From positions 8,346-72,345 of the forward strand of contig CAYTFC010000002.1 in NCBI GenBank assembly GCA_964436955.1: a stretch of DNA of 64,000 nt, in the 5' to 3' direction. The DNA is from CAMFKD01 sp964436955. Its GTDB lineage: Bacteria > Chlamydiota > Chlamydiia > Chlamydiales > JAJFMA01. The translations under genes were made by a program, and so were the position numbers. How positions within the stretch are numbered: position 1 is the stretch's first letter; every line of letters starts with the position of its first letter. Below are positions 52,014-59,784 of the stretch, in pieces. Under the pieces are notes generated by a model. That model worked only from the letters and a program-made list of their open reading frames with translations. It was not told the DNA's origin and searched no databases.

Positions 52014-52030
52014 GCCGAAGTGGCAGCCTT
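52014..52030 (+). repeat. dispersed repeat F, copy 1
   Basis: GCCGAAGTGGCAGCCTT, 17 bases identical to 56579-56595. It is followed by a short hairpin AAACCC-CTTT-GGGTTT (52034-52049). Confidence 0.6.
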
Positions 52031-52104
52031 TGGAAACCCCTTTGGGTTTTCGAAAAAATGATGTCTAAGTCAGCCATTTACAACGCCGTAAGGGCCAACC
52101 TGTT

Positions 52105-53097
52105 CTAAGCAAACTTTGCTTGAATCGCTTCAAAGACCGCAGAAATCTTCTCAATCACGGCTACACATACGTCGTTTAGACGATTCCAAACAGGAACAAT
52201 GGCATTTTCATGTACACGATTCATGCCTGCCGACAGATACTGCATCGCAGACTCGGCAACTTGCGCTACTTTAGACATGATATTGCTGTTTATCCACTCG
52301 ACTGCGGTGAGCGCTGCGTGTCCTACTGAGGACGACATAGCTGAAACATATCCAGTTACTTGAATCCAAATCGGCTTAATTTTTTGTGCAATTTGAATAA
52401 GCCCAGCTACTGATGATTCTAACGTTTTTAACACAAATTCTGCAGTGGGAACGCCTACATTAATAACTGTCCATTCGATGGCCTTAGCCATGAAACGACT
52501 TAGCTCCTTCAGTGCAGCCTTGGCAATCTCAATCGGGGTTTTGAGTGCAGGAATAATCAAGTGTGTCATCAAATAGTAGATAGCATCCATAGCATGACAC
52601 CATACTTTGTGCAGAGCCGCCCCAATTTCCACAGGCAGCTTCTTAATTAAAAAAGCTGTGTAGTTGGCCAAGACGGTAATGACTTCCCTATTTATCCACT
52701 CGGCGGCTGTGGCCAAGTGCTGACATAATGCTGGGACTACATTATTTATTACCCAACGCGGGCCCGCATACACTAACCCATACGCCGGAACCGCCACGGA
52801 TAAAAATAGAGTCTCACCAGCCCAACATATCCATTGGCCCGCCGACAGTAGGGTTTGAGATGTAAATTTTAATTGTGTAGCAAGAAAGGTGTTGTTGATA
52901 ACAACATTTTTTAACTCGAGACCAAGCTGTGTGAGGGCACAACCGCCAACATAAAGAGAGGCTGCAATTCCTAATCCAGCAACACCAATAGCAAATGTAT
53001 TAATAGCAATGTCACGAAATTTGGTAGTAAGTGGAATTTCCTGGGGTCGTTTTGCCCACGGATTTATCCATTGATTTACCTTCGAAATAGCCTCCAT
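52105..53097 (-). CDS. hydrophobic hypothetical protein
   Basis: A 330-residue protein from ATG 53097, which has GGGGG upstream; ATG at 53109 is an alternative. The first part has two likely membrane segments (about residues 30-55 and 85-115). The remainder is a long series of amphipathic, Ala/Val/Ile-rich helices with repeated IEW/AEWIN and PVEI/PIEI elements (AAEWINREVI, AIEWTVINV, AVEWINSNI), suggesting internal duplication. A bilobed hydrophobic inclusion-membrane type protein is possible, but the hydrophobic region is N-terminal and unusual. Not recognised. Confidence 0.6.
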   Translation of the reverse strand: MEAISKVNQWINPWAKRPQEIPLTTKFRDIAINTFAIGVAGLGIAASLYVGGCALTQLGLELKNVVINNTFLATQLKFTSQTLLSAGQWICWAGETLFLSVAVPAYGLVYAGPRWVINNVVPALCQHLATAAEWINREVITVLANYTAFLIKKLPVEIGAALHKVWCHAMDAIYYLMTHLIIPALKTPIEIAKAALKELSRFMAKAIEWTVINVGVPTAEFVLKTLESSVAGLIQIAQKIKPIWIQVTGYVSAMSSSVGHAALTAVEWINSNIMSKVAQVAESAMQYLSAGMNRVHENAIVPVWNRLNDVCVAVIEKISAVFEAIQAKFA

Positions 53098-53154
53098 AAG
53101 ATCCCCCATTTTTTTGATAGATCATTGTAAGTTAGTGTGATGTAATAGTCTATC

Positions 53155-53170
53155 TTAAGGAATTCCTTAA
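53155..53170. repeat. 16-bp perfect palindrome between divergent genes
   Basis: TTAAGGAATTCCTTAA in the intergenic region between the 52105-53097 gene and tyrB. It may be an operator for either gene; no direct evidence. Confidence 0.4.
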
Positions 53171-53246
53171 CTGATCATGGAAGCAGTTGGGGTTTTCGGT
53201 TGTGCTGTGGTAAGATAGCGCAACACAAACAAGTTGAGCCTATTTT

Positions 53247-54419
53247 ATGACACATTTCCCTATTAGCGATTGGCAGCCACCTGAGGATCCCATTTTTGGC
53301 CTCAATACCGCCTTTAGAAATGACCCACGACCGAATAAAGTGAATTTGGGAGTAGGCGCCTATCGTACTTCGGAAGGTAACCCTTATATCCTTCCTAGTG
53401 TACGCGAAGCCGAACATCTTGTTTGGGAAAAGAAGCTCAATAAAGAATACCTTCCTATTGATGGAGATCCTGATTTTTGCTGCTTTGCAGCAGGTTTGGT
53501 CTTAGGGACTACTCACAAAGTGCCTTTATACGCCGCTCAAACCCTTGGTGGTACAGGTGCGCTTCGCATTGGCGGCGAATATTTGGCAATGAATGGCCCA
53601 AAAACCATTTTCCTGCCAAATCCTACGTGGCCTAACCATAAAGGCGTTTTTACGCGAGCCGGCCTTAAAGTCGAAACGTATCCCTATTTTGATAAAGCCC
53701 GACATATCATTGATTTCGATGGTTTTTGCGTAAGCCTGTCTTCAATGCCATCAGGGTCGATTGTTCTGCTTCATGCGTGCTGCCATAATCCCACAGGAAC
53801 CGATTTGACCTCCGAGCAATGGCATCAAGTGAGTGAGCTCATTAGAAGACATAGTCTCATTCCCTTTTTTGACTTTGCGTACCAAGGTTTTGGAGAGGGG
53901 ATAGAAGCGGATGCACAAGCCATTCGCTATTTCACGCAACAAGGTATAGAATGCCTCGTGGCATATTCTTTTGCAAAGAATTTTGGACTCTACAGTGAAC
54001 GTGTAGGCTTGCTTCTGGTAGTTACTAAAGATCAGTCCGCCGCAGATTTAGTTGGCAGACAGATTAAAACGGTTATTCGCACAAACTATTCCAATCCCGC
54101 CAGTCATGGGGCCCGTATTGTATCAACGATCTTGCAGTCTTATGCCCTGAAGCAACAATGGGAACTGGAACTTGCTTCCATGCGCCAACGAGTGGGCGAC
54201 ATGCGAATAGCCCTTGTAGAAGGTGTAAAAGCGGATCCTATGCTTTTGAATCAAAGAGGTCTTTTCACCTTTGGCCTTCTTGATAGTGAACAAGTAGGTT
54301 ATTTGCGCGATCAATTTGCGATTTATCTACCAGATGATGGTAGAATTAATGTTGCGGGATTGAATGCCAGCAATCTTAATTATGTCGTCGAAGCCATCAT
54401 GGCGCTAGCTAAAACATAA
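53247..54419 (+). CDS. tyrB: aspartate / aromatic amino acid aminotransferase
   Basis: A 390-residue class I PLP aminotransferase. ADPRPNKVNLGVGAYRT-like opening (DPRPNKVNLGVGAYRT), QTLGGTGALRIG, NPTWPNHKGVF, HACCHNPTGTDLT and FDFAYQGFG are present. The PLP lysine is in YSFAKNFGLYSERVG, and IKTVIRTNYSNPASHGARIV follows in short recognisable parts. This is the Asp/Tyr aminotransferase subgroup. I recall Chlamydia having tyrB next to an MreC-like gene (CT637-CT638), as here. It is separated from the following gene by 11 bp. Confidence 0.92.
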   Translation: MTHFPISDWQPPEDPIFGLNTAFRNDPRPNKVNLGVGAYRTSEGNPYILPSVREAEHLVWEKKLNKEYLPIDGDPDFCCFAAGLVLGTTHKVPLYAAQTLGGTGALRIGGEYLAMNGPKTIFLPNPTWPNHKGVFTRAGLKVETYPYFDKARHIIDFDGFCVSLSSMPSGSIVLLHACCHNPTGTDLTSEQWHQVSELIRRHSLIPFFDFAYQGFGEGIEADAQAIRYFTQQGIECLVAYSFAKNFGLYSERVGLLLVVTKDQSAADLVGRQIKTVIRTNYSNPASHGARIVSTILQSYALKQQWELELASMRQRVGDMRIALVEGVKADPMLLNQRGLFTFGLLDSEQVGYLRDQFAIYLPDDGRINVAGLNASNLNYVVEAIMALAKT

Positions 54420-54430
54420 TCGATAAAAGT

Positions 54431-55573
54431 ATGCAATCACAATTCTATCGTTCATACATCCTTGTAGCCATAGCCGCTGCTGTCATGTTAAGTCTTCCGC
54501 TTGCTTTTGCTGAACGTATTCGAGGATTTGCGGTGACTGCTCTTTGGCCTATGTGGAGTCGCGTGCAGTACTCCGCAATAAGCCAAAATGGACGTCACCA
54601 GGGAGACCTGCGCCGTCCGCTTACTCTGCAGGAACATGTTGAGTTTCTTGAGCTGCAGAATTTACAACTTCAGAATGAAGTGGTACGACTAACAGAACTC
54701 CTTACTGTTGAGCAAGGACTCTATGATCAGCTTTCTGATATTGAAACGGTGGAAGGACTGGACGAAATTCTAGCGCAGCGACGCAAAGATCGATTAAGGC
54801 TTTTAGAACTTAAGCTGCAATCGATTTCGGCAAGAGTGGTATTGCGATCAGCCACTTCATGGAACAGTTTCCTGTGGTTAGATGTCGGTGAGGCTGACAA
54901 TCAAGAGCTTGGACGCAAAGTGATCGCCAAAAACAGCCCTGTATTGGTAGGCAGTTCGCTAGTAGGTGTTGTGGACGTGGTGAATTTGCATCAGACTCGC
55001 GTAAGATTAATTACCGATCCCGGCTTTAATCCCTCTGTACGGGCTGTGAGAGGGGATGCTCAAAGACAGGAACTTCTCGAGCATTTGGATATTGTAGCTG
55101 CCGGACTAGCTCATGATGAAGGCCTTTTTTACTCTTCGGAAGAACGAGGAGATTCCCTAAATTTGATGCTAGATTTGCGCGAACGACTTAAGTCTGATCC
55201 CACTTCTTGGCATTTGGCCAAAGGTGAGTTAAATGGGAGTAGCCTGCCACTTTGGCGCAGACGCGGCAATATCATACGAGGCGTAGGGTTTAACTATGAT
55301 TTCGCTGATGACGAGGGTCCTTCTCGCGATCTAATTACCGGACGCGTCATAGGATGCGATAAAGAGGAAAAAGATGTTGTAATTCTACAAGTCGATGACC
55401 TTTTGATTACAACCGGGTTGGATGGAATCCTTATACCGGGATTACATGTTGCTCGCGTAACGAAGGTATATCCATTAGCTGAAGGCGACTATTTCTACGA
55501 GGTGGAGGCCCAGCCTACTGTAGGCAACCTTGACGCGATCTCCCTGGTGTCAGTCCTTCCCCCTTCACACTAA
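54431..55573 (+). CDS. mreC: MreC-like rod-shape/septum protein
   Basis: A 380-residue protein with one N-terminal helix (about residues 9-28), then a Leu-rich coiled coil at about 67-120 (HVEFLELQNLQLQNEVVRL). The double beta-barrel domain follows, with SARVVLRSATSWNSFLWLDVG, KNSPVLVGSSLVGVVDVV, RVRLITDP and a late TGLDGILIPGLHVARVTKV. The second half has a roughly 80-residue insertion before the last barrel strands. MreC organises wall synthesis; chlamydiae use it for division and polarised growth. Probably an operon with tyrB. Confidence 0.85.
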   Translation: MQSQFYRSYILVAIAAAVMLSLPLAFAERIRGFAVTALWPMWSRVQYSAISQNGRHQGDLRRPLTLQEHVEFLELQNLQLQNEVVRLTELLTVEQGLYDQLSDIETVEGLDEILAQRRKDRLRLLELKLQSISARVVLRSATSWNSFLWLDVGEADNQELGRKVIAKNSPVLVGSSLVGVVDVVNLHQTRVRLITDPGFNPSVRAVRGDAQRQELLEHLDIVAAGLAHDEGLFYSSEERGDSLNLMLDLRERLKSDPTSWHLAKGELNGSSLPLWRRRGNIIRGVGFNYDFADDEGPSRDLITGRVIGCDKEEKDVVILQVDDLLITTGLDGILIPGLHVARVTKVYPLAEGDYFYEVEAQPTVGNLDAISLVSVLPPSH

Positions 55574-55670
55574 CAAAATTAAGGCCTGCTGGCATCATCT
55601 ACCCTAGGTTGATGCTCATGTTATTTCTAACCTTATTAGAATCAAAGAAGTAATGTTATATTTATATTTA

Positions 55671-55699
55671 TTCAATAAATAATAAATTTTAACTATAAT
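55671..55699 (+). promoter_or_regulatory. probable promoter of the SycD chaperone group
   Basis: TTCAAT (55671-55676) and a perfect TATAAT (55694-55699) with a 17-base spacer, 48 bases before the ATG at 55747. The region is strongly AT-rich. Confidence 0.5.
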
Positions 55700-55746
55700 A
55701 ATAGTGAGTGAGTTGTTAGGTGCGAATATTAACCTGGAGGCATGAC

Positions 55747-56037
55747 ATGGCAGACCAGGCGGCAAGGCAGAGGCGCAAAAAAGCTGATAAAGCGGTGGAT
55801 ACCGAAAGCTTTGAAAACTCAGAACTTGTGAACGACATTGCTGAAGGAATCGTTGATCACTTTATGGATGGTGTGAAGCCTCCTGCTCTCGAATCTATCG
55901 ATCAACAACGACAAAGACGAAAACTTCAAGTTGTGGAAGAACTTGACGATTTTCGGGCAAGTTTCACTCGTGGTTATGCAGTCATTCTATCGGAATTAGC
56001 AAGAAATGCCCAAGTTTCGGAAGAGAAATCCGAATAA
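55747..56037 (+). CDS. small acidic/basic protein upstream of SycD (CT577-like position)
   Basis: A 96-residue protein from ATG 55747 (GGAGG upstream). The N-terminus is basic (RQRRKKADK) and a predicted helical part includes NDIAEGIVDHFMDG and VVEELDDFRASFTRGYAVI. It lies 16 bp ahead of the SycD-type gene. In Chlamydia a small gene of similar size (CT577, from memory) neighbours the SycD gene CT576. Possibly a secreted or chaperone-bound component of the type III system. Confidence 0.65.
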   Translation: MADQAARQRRKKADKAVDTESFENSELVNDIAEGIVDHFMDGVKPPALESIDQQRQRRKLQVVEELDDFRASFTRGYAVILSELARNAQVSEEKSE

Positions 56038-56053
56038 TAAGGAGTCAAAGGTT

Positions 56054-56578
56054 ATGAGACCGATCACCGACTACCTGATATCAGACGACAAGCGAAAAGA
56101 GATCGAAGACGGCGATAAGATGCTGGAATATCTGTCTCACCATCAAACGCTGCAGGCAGTTTTGGGTTTTGCAGATGACATACTTCTCGATATGTATGAG
56201 GTAGCGTTTGGACTCTTCGAGCAAAAAAGATACAGTGAATGTATAGATGCGTTTATTTTTTTAACGACCATTAATCCAAACGTTGCATCATTTTGGCTGG
56301 GACTAGGAAGTGCTCTGCAAATGGATGCAAGGTTAGACGAAGCGCTTGCCGCCTACGAAATCGCGATCACAAAAGATCCTGTGCGTATGGATGGCTATCT
56401 ATATGCAGCACGCTGTTGTATGCAGTTAAAGGATTTTGAAGAGGGAATTCGTATATGCGATGTGGCGCTAGAGCTTGCCAAGGAACATCCTGAGAACGAG
56501 CAACTGGCTAAACTTATTAAAGACATCCGGAAGATGAAGCGTCATATTGGTGAATTAAAACGGAAGCACGGCAAATAG
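56054..56578 (+). CDS. sycD: SycD/LcrH-type type III secretion chaperone
   Basis: A 174-residue TPR chaperone from ATG 56054, with AAGGAGTCAAAGG upstream. The N-terminal helix DYLISDDKRKEIEDGDKML precedes three tandem TPR units (about 50-150): LDMYEVAFGLFEQKRYSECI, ASFWLGLGSALQMDARLDEAL and DGYLYAARCCMQLKDFEEGI. This is the LcrH/SycD pattern (compare IPG-type translocator chaperones), and length is usual. SycD chaperones keep hydrophobic translocators (CopB/CopD) soluble; no translocator gene follows here. Confidence 0.85.
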   Translation: MRPITDYLISDDKRKEIEDGDKMLEYLSHHQTLQAVLGFADDILLDMYEVAFGLFEQKRYSECIDAFIFLTTINPNVASFWLGLGSALQMDARLDEALAAYEIAITKDPVRMDGYLYAARCCMQLKDFEEGIRICDVALELAKEHPENEQLAKLIKDIRKMKRHIGELKRKHGK

Positions 56579-56595
56579 GCCGAAGTGGCAGCCTT
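56579..56595 (+). repeat. dispersed repeat F, copy 2, with weak terminator-like structure
   Basis: The same 17 bases as 52014-52030, starting right after the SycD stop. Downstream, 56588-56640 can form an interrupted hairpin (AGCC...ATCC...TTTT against AAAAAGGAT...GGCT) followed by ATTTTGCTTTT, a possible terminator. Confidence 0.5.
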
Positions 56596-56667
56596 CATAT
56601 CCCTTTTAAAAAGGATTGTAGGGTGGCTATTTTGCTTTTATGCTGATATTGAATCGAGAGGTACAGC

Positions 56668-57396
56668 ATGGAAAATACAGATTTGAATCGTGTTTCGCAG
56701 ACGAATTCAAATGGCATAAATCATGTGCCAGAGGGTGATGCAAATTCGTTTGACCCTCTCAATAAAGCTCCTCAACCGCCGACGCTACAAGATGTTAAAA
56801 ACATGGCCTCCGCGGAATTTACCAGTTTAAAGGAAGCAGCCTCAGGCCTATTAAAGACTATTCCAAAGGGTCTTGTTGCCTATGTAGGCGCCCCACCACC
56901 AACTGGAAAGAATCCGGGGGCTTGGGGAAAGTTATTGGGCAAGGCAATGGGCAAAGCAATTTCTGATGCCGGAAAGGGCACGCTTGCCATTGGTAAATCT
57001 GCAGTAGGAACGACAGGACGTGCAGGTTCTTTTGTCGTTAAGGAAGCTAGAGATTACGCATGGGTGGGAAAAACCCTCGCTGTGAATGAGGGTAAAACAA
57101 TGAGTAAAAAAGCTAAGAAGGAGGCGATGCTAGGTATTGGTAAGGGTCTCCAATTGGCAGCGAAGAATCTTTACAAACTTTCTGATTGGGTGCGTCCCGA
57201 AAACAAGGAATCACTTTCACCGATGCCTCCAGGGCTAGCAGGCAAGCCCCTGCCGCGACCTCCTCAGAGGAATGATGATGCAGAACTTTCACCGATGAAT
57301 CATATTGCTCCTGTTCCGGGTTATACTCCACCCCCAATACCTTCAGAAACCGCTCCACCATCACAAGTGGTAATCCCAACGCCTCCGCCAACATAG
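56668..57396 (+). CDS. proline-rich-tailed hypothetical, possible secreted protein
   Basis: A 242-residue protein. Residues 1-45 are polar and disordered, Asn/Ser-rich as in type III signals. A central Gly/Ala/Lys-rich region (about 75-165, WGKLLGKAMGKAISDAGKG) follows, and the C-terminal 50 residues are Pro-rich (PRPPQR, YTPPPIPSETAPP, PTPPPT), a common feature of proteins binding SH3, WW or profilin. Adjacent to the SycD chaperone. Effector status is an inference; the gene is not recognised. Confidence 0.6.
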   Translation: MENTDLNRVSQTNSNGINHVPEGDANSFDPLNKAPQPPTLQDVKNMASAEFTSLKEAASGLLKTIPKGLVAYVGAPPPTGKNPGAWGKLLGKAMGKAISDAGKGTLAIGKSAVGTTGRAGSFVVKEARDYAWVGKTLAVNEGKTMSKKAKKEAMLGIGKGLQLAAKNLYKLSDWVRPENKESLSPMPPGLAGKPLPRPPQRNDDAELSPMNHIAPVPGYTPPPIPSETAPPSQVVIPTPPPT

Positions 57397-57406
57397 AGCC
57401 TCTATT

Positions 57407-57535
57407 ATGGCTAGAACTGGCAAACACAAAAAGGAGGACAGACCCTCTTCCGTCCAGGACTTAGGGGGTGGAACGGTGATCCGGGTAGCTCAGATCTACT
57501 TTCGGCAATTCGCAAGGGGGGAGACGACGGGTTGA
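57407..57535 (+). CDS. possible 42-residue small ORF
   Basis: A codirectional frame starting 10 bp after the proline-rich gene (MARTGKHKKEDRPSS at the start). Basic and soluble, with no clear ribosome site and GC-rich codons. It is weakly supported; the convergent YjbH-like gene ends at 57567. Confidence 0.2.
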   Translation: MARTGKHKKEDRPSSVQDLGGGTVIRVAQIYFRQFARGETTG

Positions 57536-57566
57536 GTTTAGGCGCGATGTAGGTAGTAAGTTGGGT

Positions 57567-59732
57567 TTAAAGGCGCTTCTGATGAATGAGCTGATACAAG
57601 CCGTCGCCTGTATCGGTTCTATAGCCGACGTCACGGAGCCATGCGGAGATCGTGTTAGACCATTTTTCGCAGCTACTACGGGTCATAAACAGATCTAGGG
57701 GGATTTCAAATCCCACACCCTTGTCGTAGTAGGTGCTTCCGTTGATTTTATCGTGTCCGTCAGTGTAAGTAAACCAGGCAAATAGACGTAATCCGCTCTC
57801 GTAGTTACGTCCTACTAGGATACGCCCTCCCTGATCACCAGCTAGGAAGCGTCCTAAGCTAAGTCTGAAGTCGAGATTAACCTCACACCAATCATAGTAG
57901 CAGTCTAGAAAGTACTGCTTTCCATCAAAAGGAATATATGTGGGAATACGTCCGTCGAGTTTACGAATGGTACTACTAAAACCCAAGCCTTTAAAGTTAC
58001 GCTTATATAGCTGAGCATATTCAAAGCCTATGGCCCAAGGGCTACCTACTGGGTAATAAAGGAATTCCCCGACTACGCCACCGTAGAATTGACTAAAGTA
58101 TCCGCCGCCGCAGCGACTATACCATCCGCAGCCAAGATTCCAGTTCTTTTGCAGTAAAAATTCGTCGATAGTGATTTCACGATTAGCGTAGTAGCTTAAA
58201 ATATCGGTATGGACGTTGGGCAGCTGCGAGGGATTGAGTAAATCCTGAGTACTTTTAGGCAAACTAGATTTTGCAATGTAGCCTAAATTGAAACGATAGA
58301 AGAGCTGATCGGCGATAAAACCGTCGGACCCCACTGACACACCAACGCCGTACTTGAATTTGCCTTGACTACTACCAAAGAGGTATAGTGTCTTGGGCTT
58401 TATCCAAAGGTTGTACCATGGGTGTGCTGTCTTATATAAAACGTCATAGTTTTCACAGCAGGGTGTGGAGGCTTCAAGGTCCGGTGAAAGGATTTTTAGT
58501 TCATAGCGGCAAATGTCTTTGCAGCGTGCCATATCCAGCACTTCCTGACGGAAGCGATATTCTTGAATAGGCATTCCCTCTGTTTCAACAGTGATGACAA
58601 CGACATCGATATCATGAGGTGTGAGTGCTAGAACGAGCTCTTGGAGGCGCTCGTACATGTCGCATTCATACATCCATCGACATGATGAAACCCATAGTCG
58701 CAGTTCTTTTTCGCCGCAGGCATTGTCGTAAAGACCTATTTCCCAAACTTCTATGCCTTGGTGACGGAAGGTATAGACGATGTCCTGGGCTAGTACAGAG
58801 GGCGTTCGCAAGCATCCTAATGGTTGAATATTCACCGGAGATGTGTAAGGCAATGGATCATCTAGAAGGGGGACTACTCTTAGTGGAGCTCCCAAATCAA
58901 CACTTGCCGATATGGACCACGCGATGTCTTGTCCTTTGAGACTGCTTATGTTGAAATCGATCATGTCCCAAAGACGATATTTGATCCCATAATTCACGCG
59001 GCTTTTAAAAGTGCGTCCTAAGGGATGCCTCTCGACCTCGGGGTTTTCATAGTGTGTTGCATCGTATTCTGCACATAGAGCTAGTGGTTTGAGCCAAGGC
59101 ATGCACCAACGGCGAAAAGGCATCCACATTGTACCGCCAAACCATCCATTGATGCGCTTTGATCCGTAGCCGACGCTTGCTTCAAGATCGAAACAGGGCC
59201 ATACTTGCGTGGCTACAATGTATGTGCTGTTGAAGCCTTGAGTTCCTATAAAGTCGTCGCAACCAATGGCGATACCTGGCAACAGGTAATCACTGTCTTC
59301 AGGAAGAGCTAGGGCAAATTTGATGCTTAATCCGCGGTCAGAAAAGTCTCCAAATCCATACGGACTTAGTATGGGATCGTCTACTCCGCGATAAATGCGG
59401 TAGTTCAAAGCGGTTTCAAGATGCGAAAAGGGCTGACTTACCAAATTGATGTTATAGTAAGGGGAAGCTGAGGCAAAGCCAACTCTAAGGCACCCCTCTC
59501 CTGCTACACGCGCGGAAGGCATGATAAAATAGCCGCCTTGTAGTGTGTAGCTGTACATCACTGGCATACGATCGTGCAGTTTTTGATTTACGCAGTCGAC
59601 AATTGTAAGGTCTCTCTCGAGCGCAGCACCAGGATCCACGACATATAAGTCGTCGCAGATGCATTGCTGCGCTGAAAGCTCTGCCCCGCAGAGAAGCAAA
59701 AGGGAAGTAAGTAGGCTACGAAACCGCTTCAT
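57567..59732 (-). CDS. YjbH/GfcD-like outer-membrane protein
   Basis: A 721-residue exported protein with signal peptide (SLLTSLLLLCGAELSAQQ, cleavage near 21-23). The N-terminal portion GGYFIMPSARV, GCLRVGFASASPYYNIN and the repeated beta-strand pattern match YjbH/YmcA, the family of outer-membrane lipoprotein-like proteins linked to exopolysaccharide export. A mature Cys-rich start (QQCICDDLYVV) replaces the usual lipobox. Two barrel-like halves flank a soluble domain around residues 300-420. Chlamydiae lack known exopolysaccharide, so the role is unclear. Confidence 0.75.
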   Translation of the reverse strand: MKRFRSLLTSLLLLCGAELSAQQCICDDLYVVDPGAALERDLTIVDCVNQKLHDRMPVMYSYTLQGGYFIMPSARVAGEGCLRVGFASASPYYNINLVSQPFSHLETALNYRIYRGVDDPILSPYGFGDFSDRGLSIKFALALPEDSDYLLPGIAIGCDDFIGTQGFNSTYIVATQVWPCFDLEASVGYGSKRINGWFGGTMWMPFRRWCMPWLKPLALCAEYDATHYENPEVERHPLGRTFKSRVNYGIKYRLWDMIDFNISSLKGQDIAWSISASVDLGAPLRVVPLLDDPLPYTSPVNIQPLGCLRTPSVLAQDIVYTFRHQGIEVWEIGLYDNACGEKELRLWVSSCRWMYECDMYERLQELVLALTPHDIDVVVITVETEGMPIQEYRFRQEVLDMARCKDICRYELKILSPDLEASTPCCENYDVLYKTAHPWYNLWIKPKTLYLFGSSQGKFKYGVGVSVGSDGFIADQLFYRFNLGYIAKSSLPKSTQDLLNPSQLPNVHTDILSYYANREITIDEFLLQKNWNLGCGWYSRCGGGYFSQFYGGVVGEFLYYPVGSPWAIGFEYAQLYKRNFKGLGFSSTIRKLDGRIPTYIPFDGKQYFLDCYYDWCEVNLDFRLSLGRFLAGDQGGRILVGRNYESGLRLFAWFTYTDGHDKINGSTYYDKGVGFEIPLDLFMTRSSCEKWSNTISAWLRDVGYRTDTGDGLYQLIHQKRL

Positions 59733-59784
59733 TAATCCGAATCTTGTGAACTGACGACCACCAACGGTAACAGACCAGCGATTT

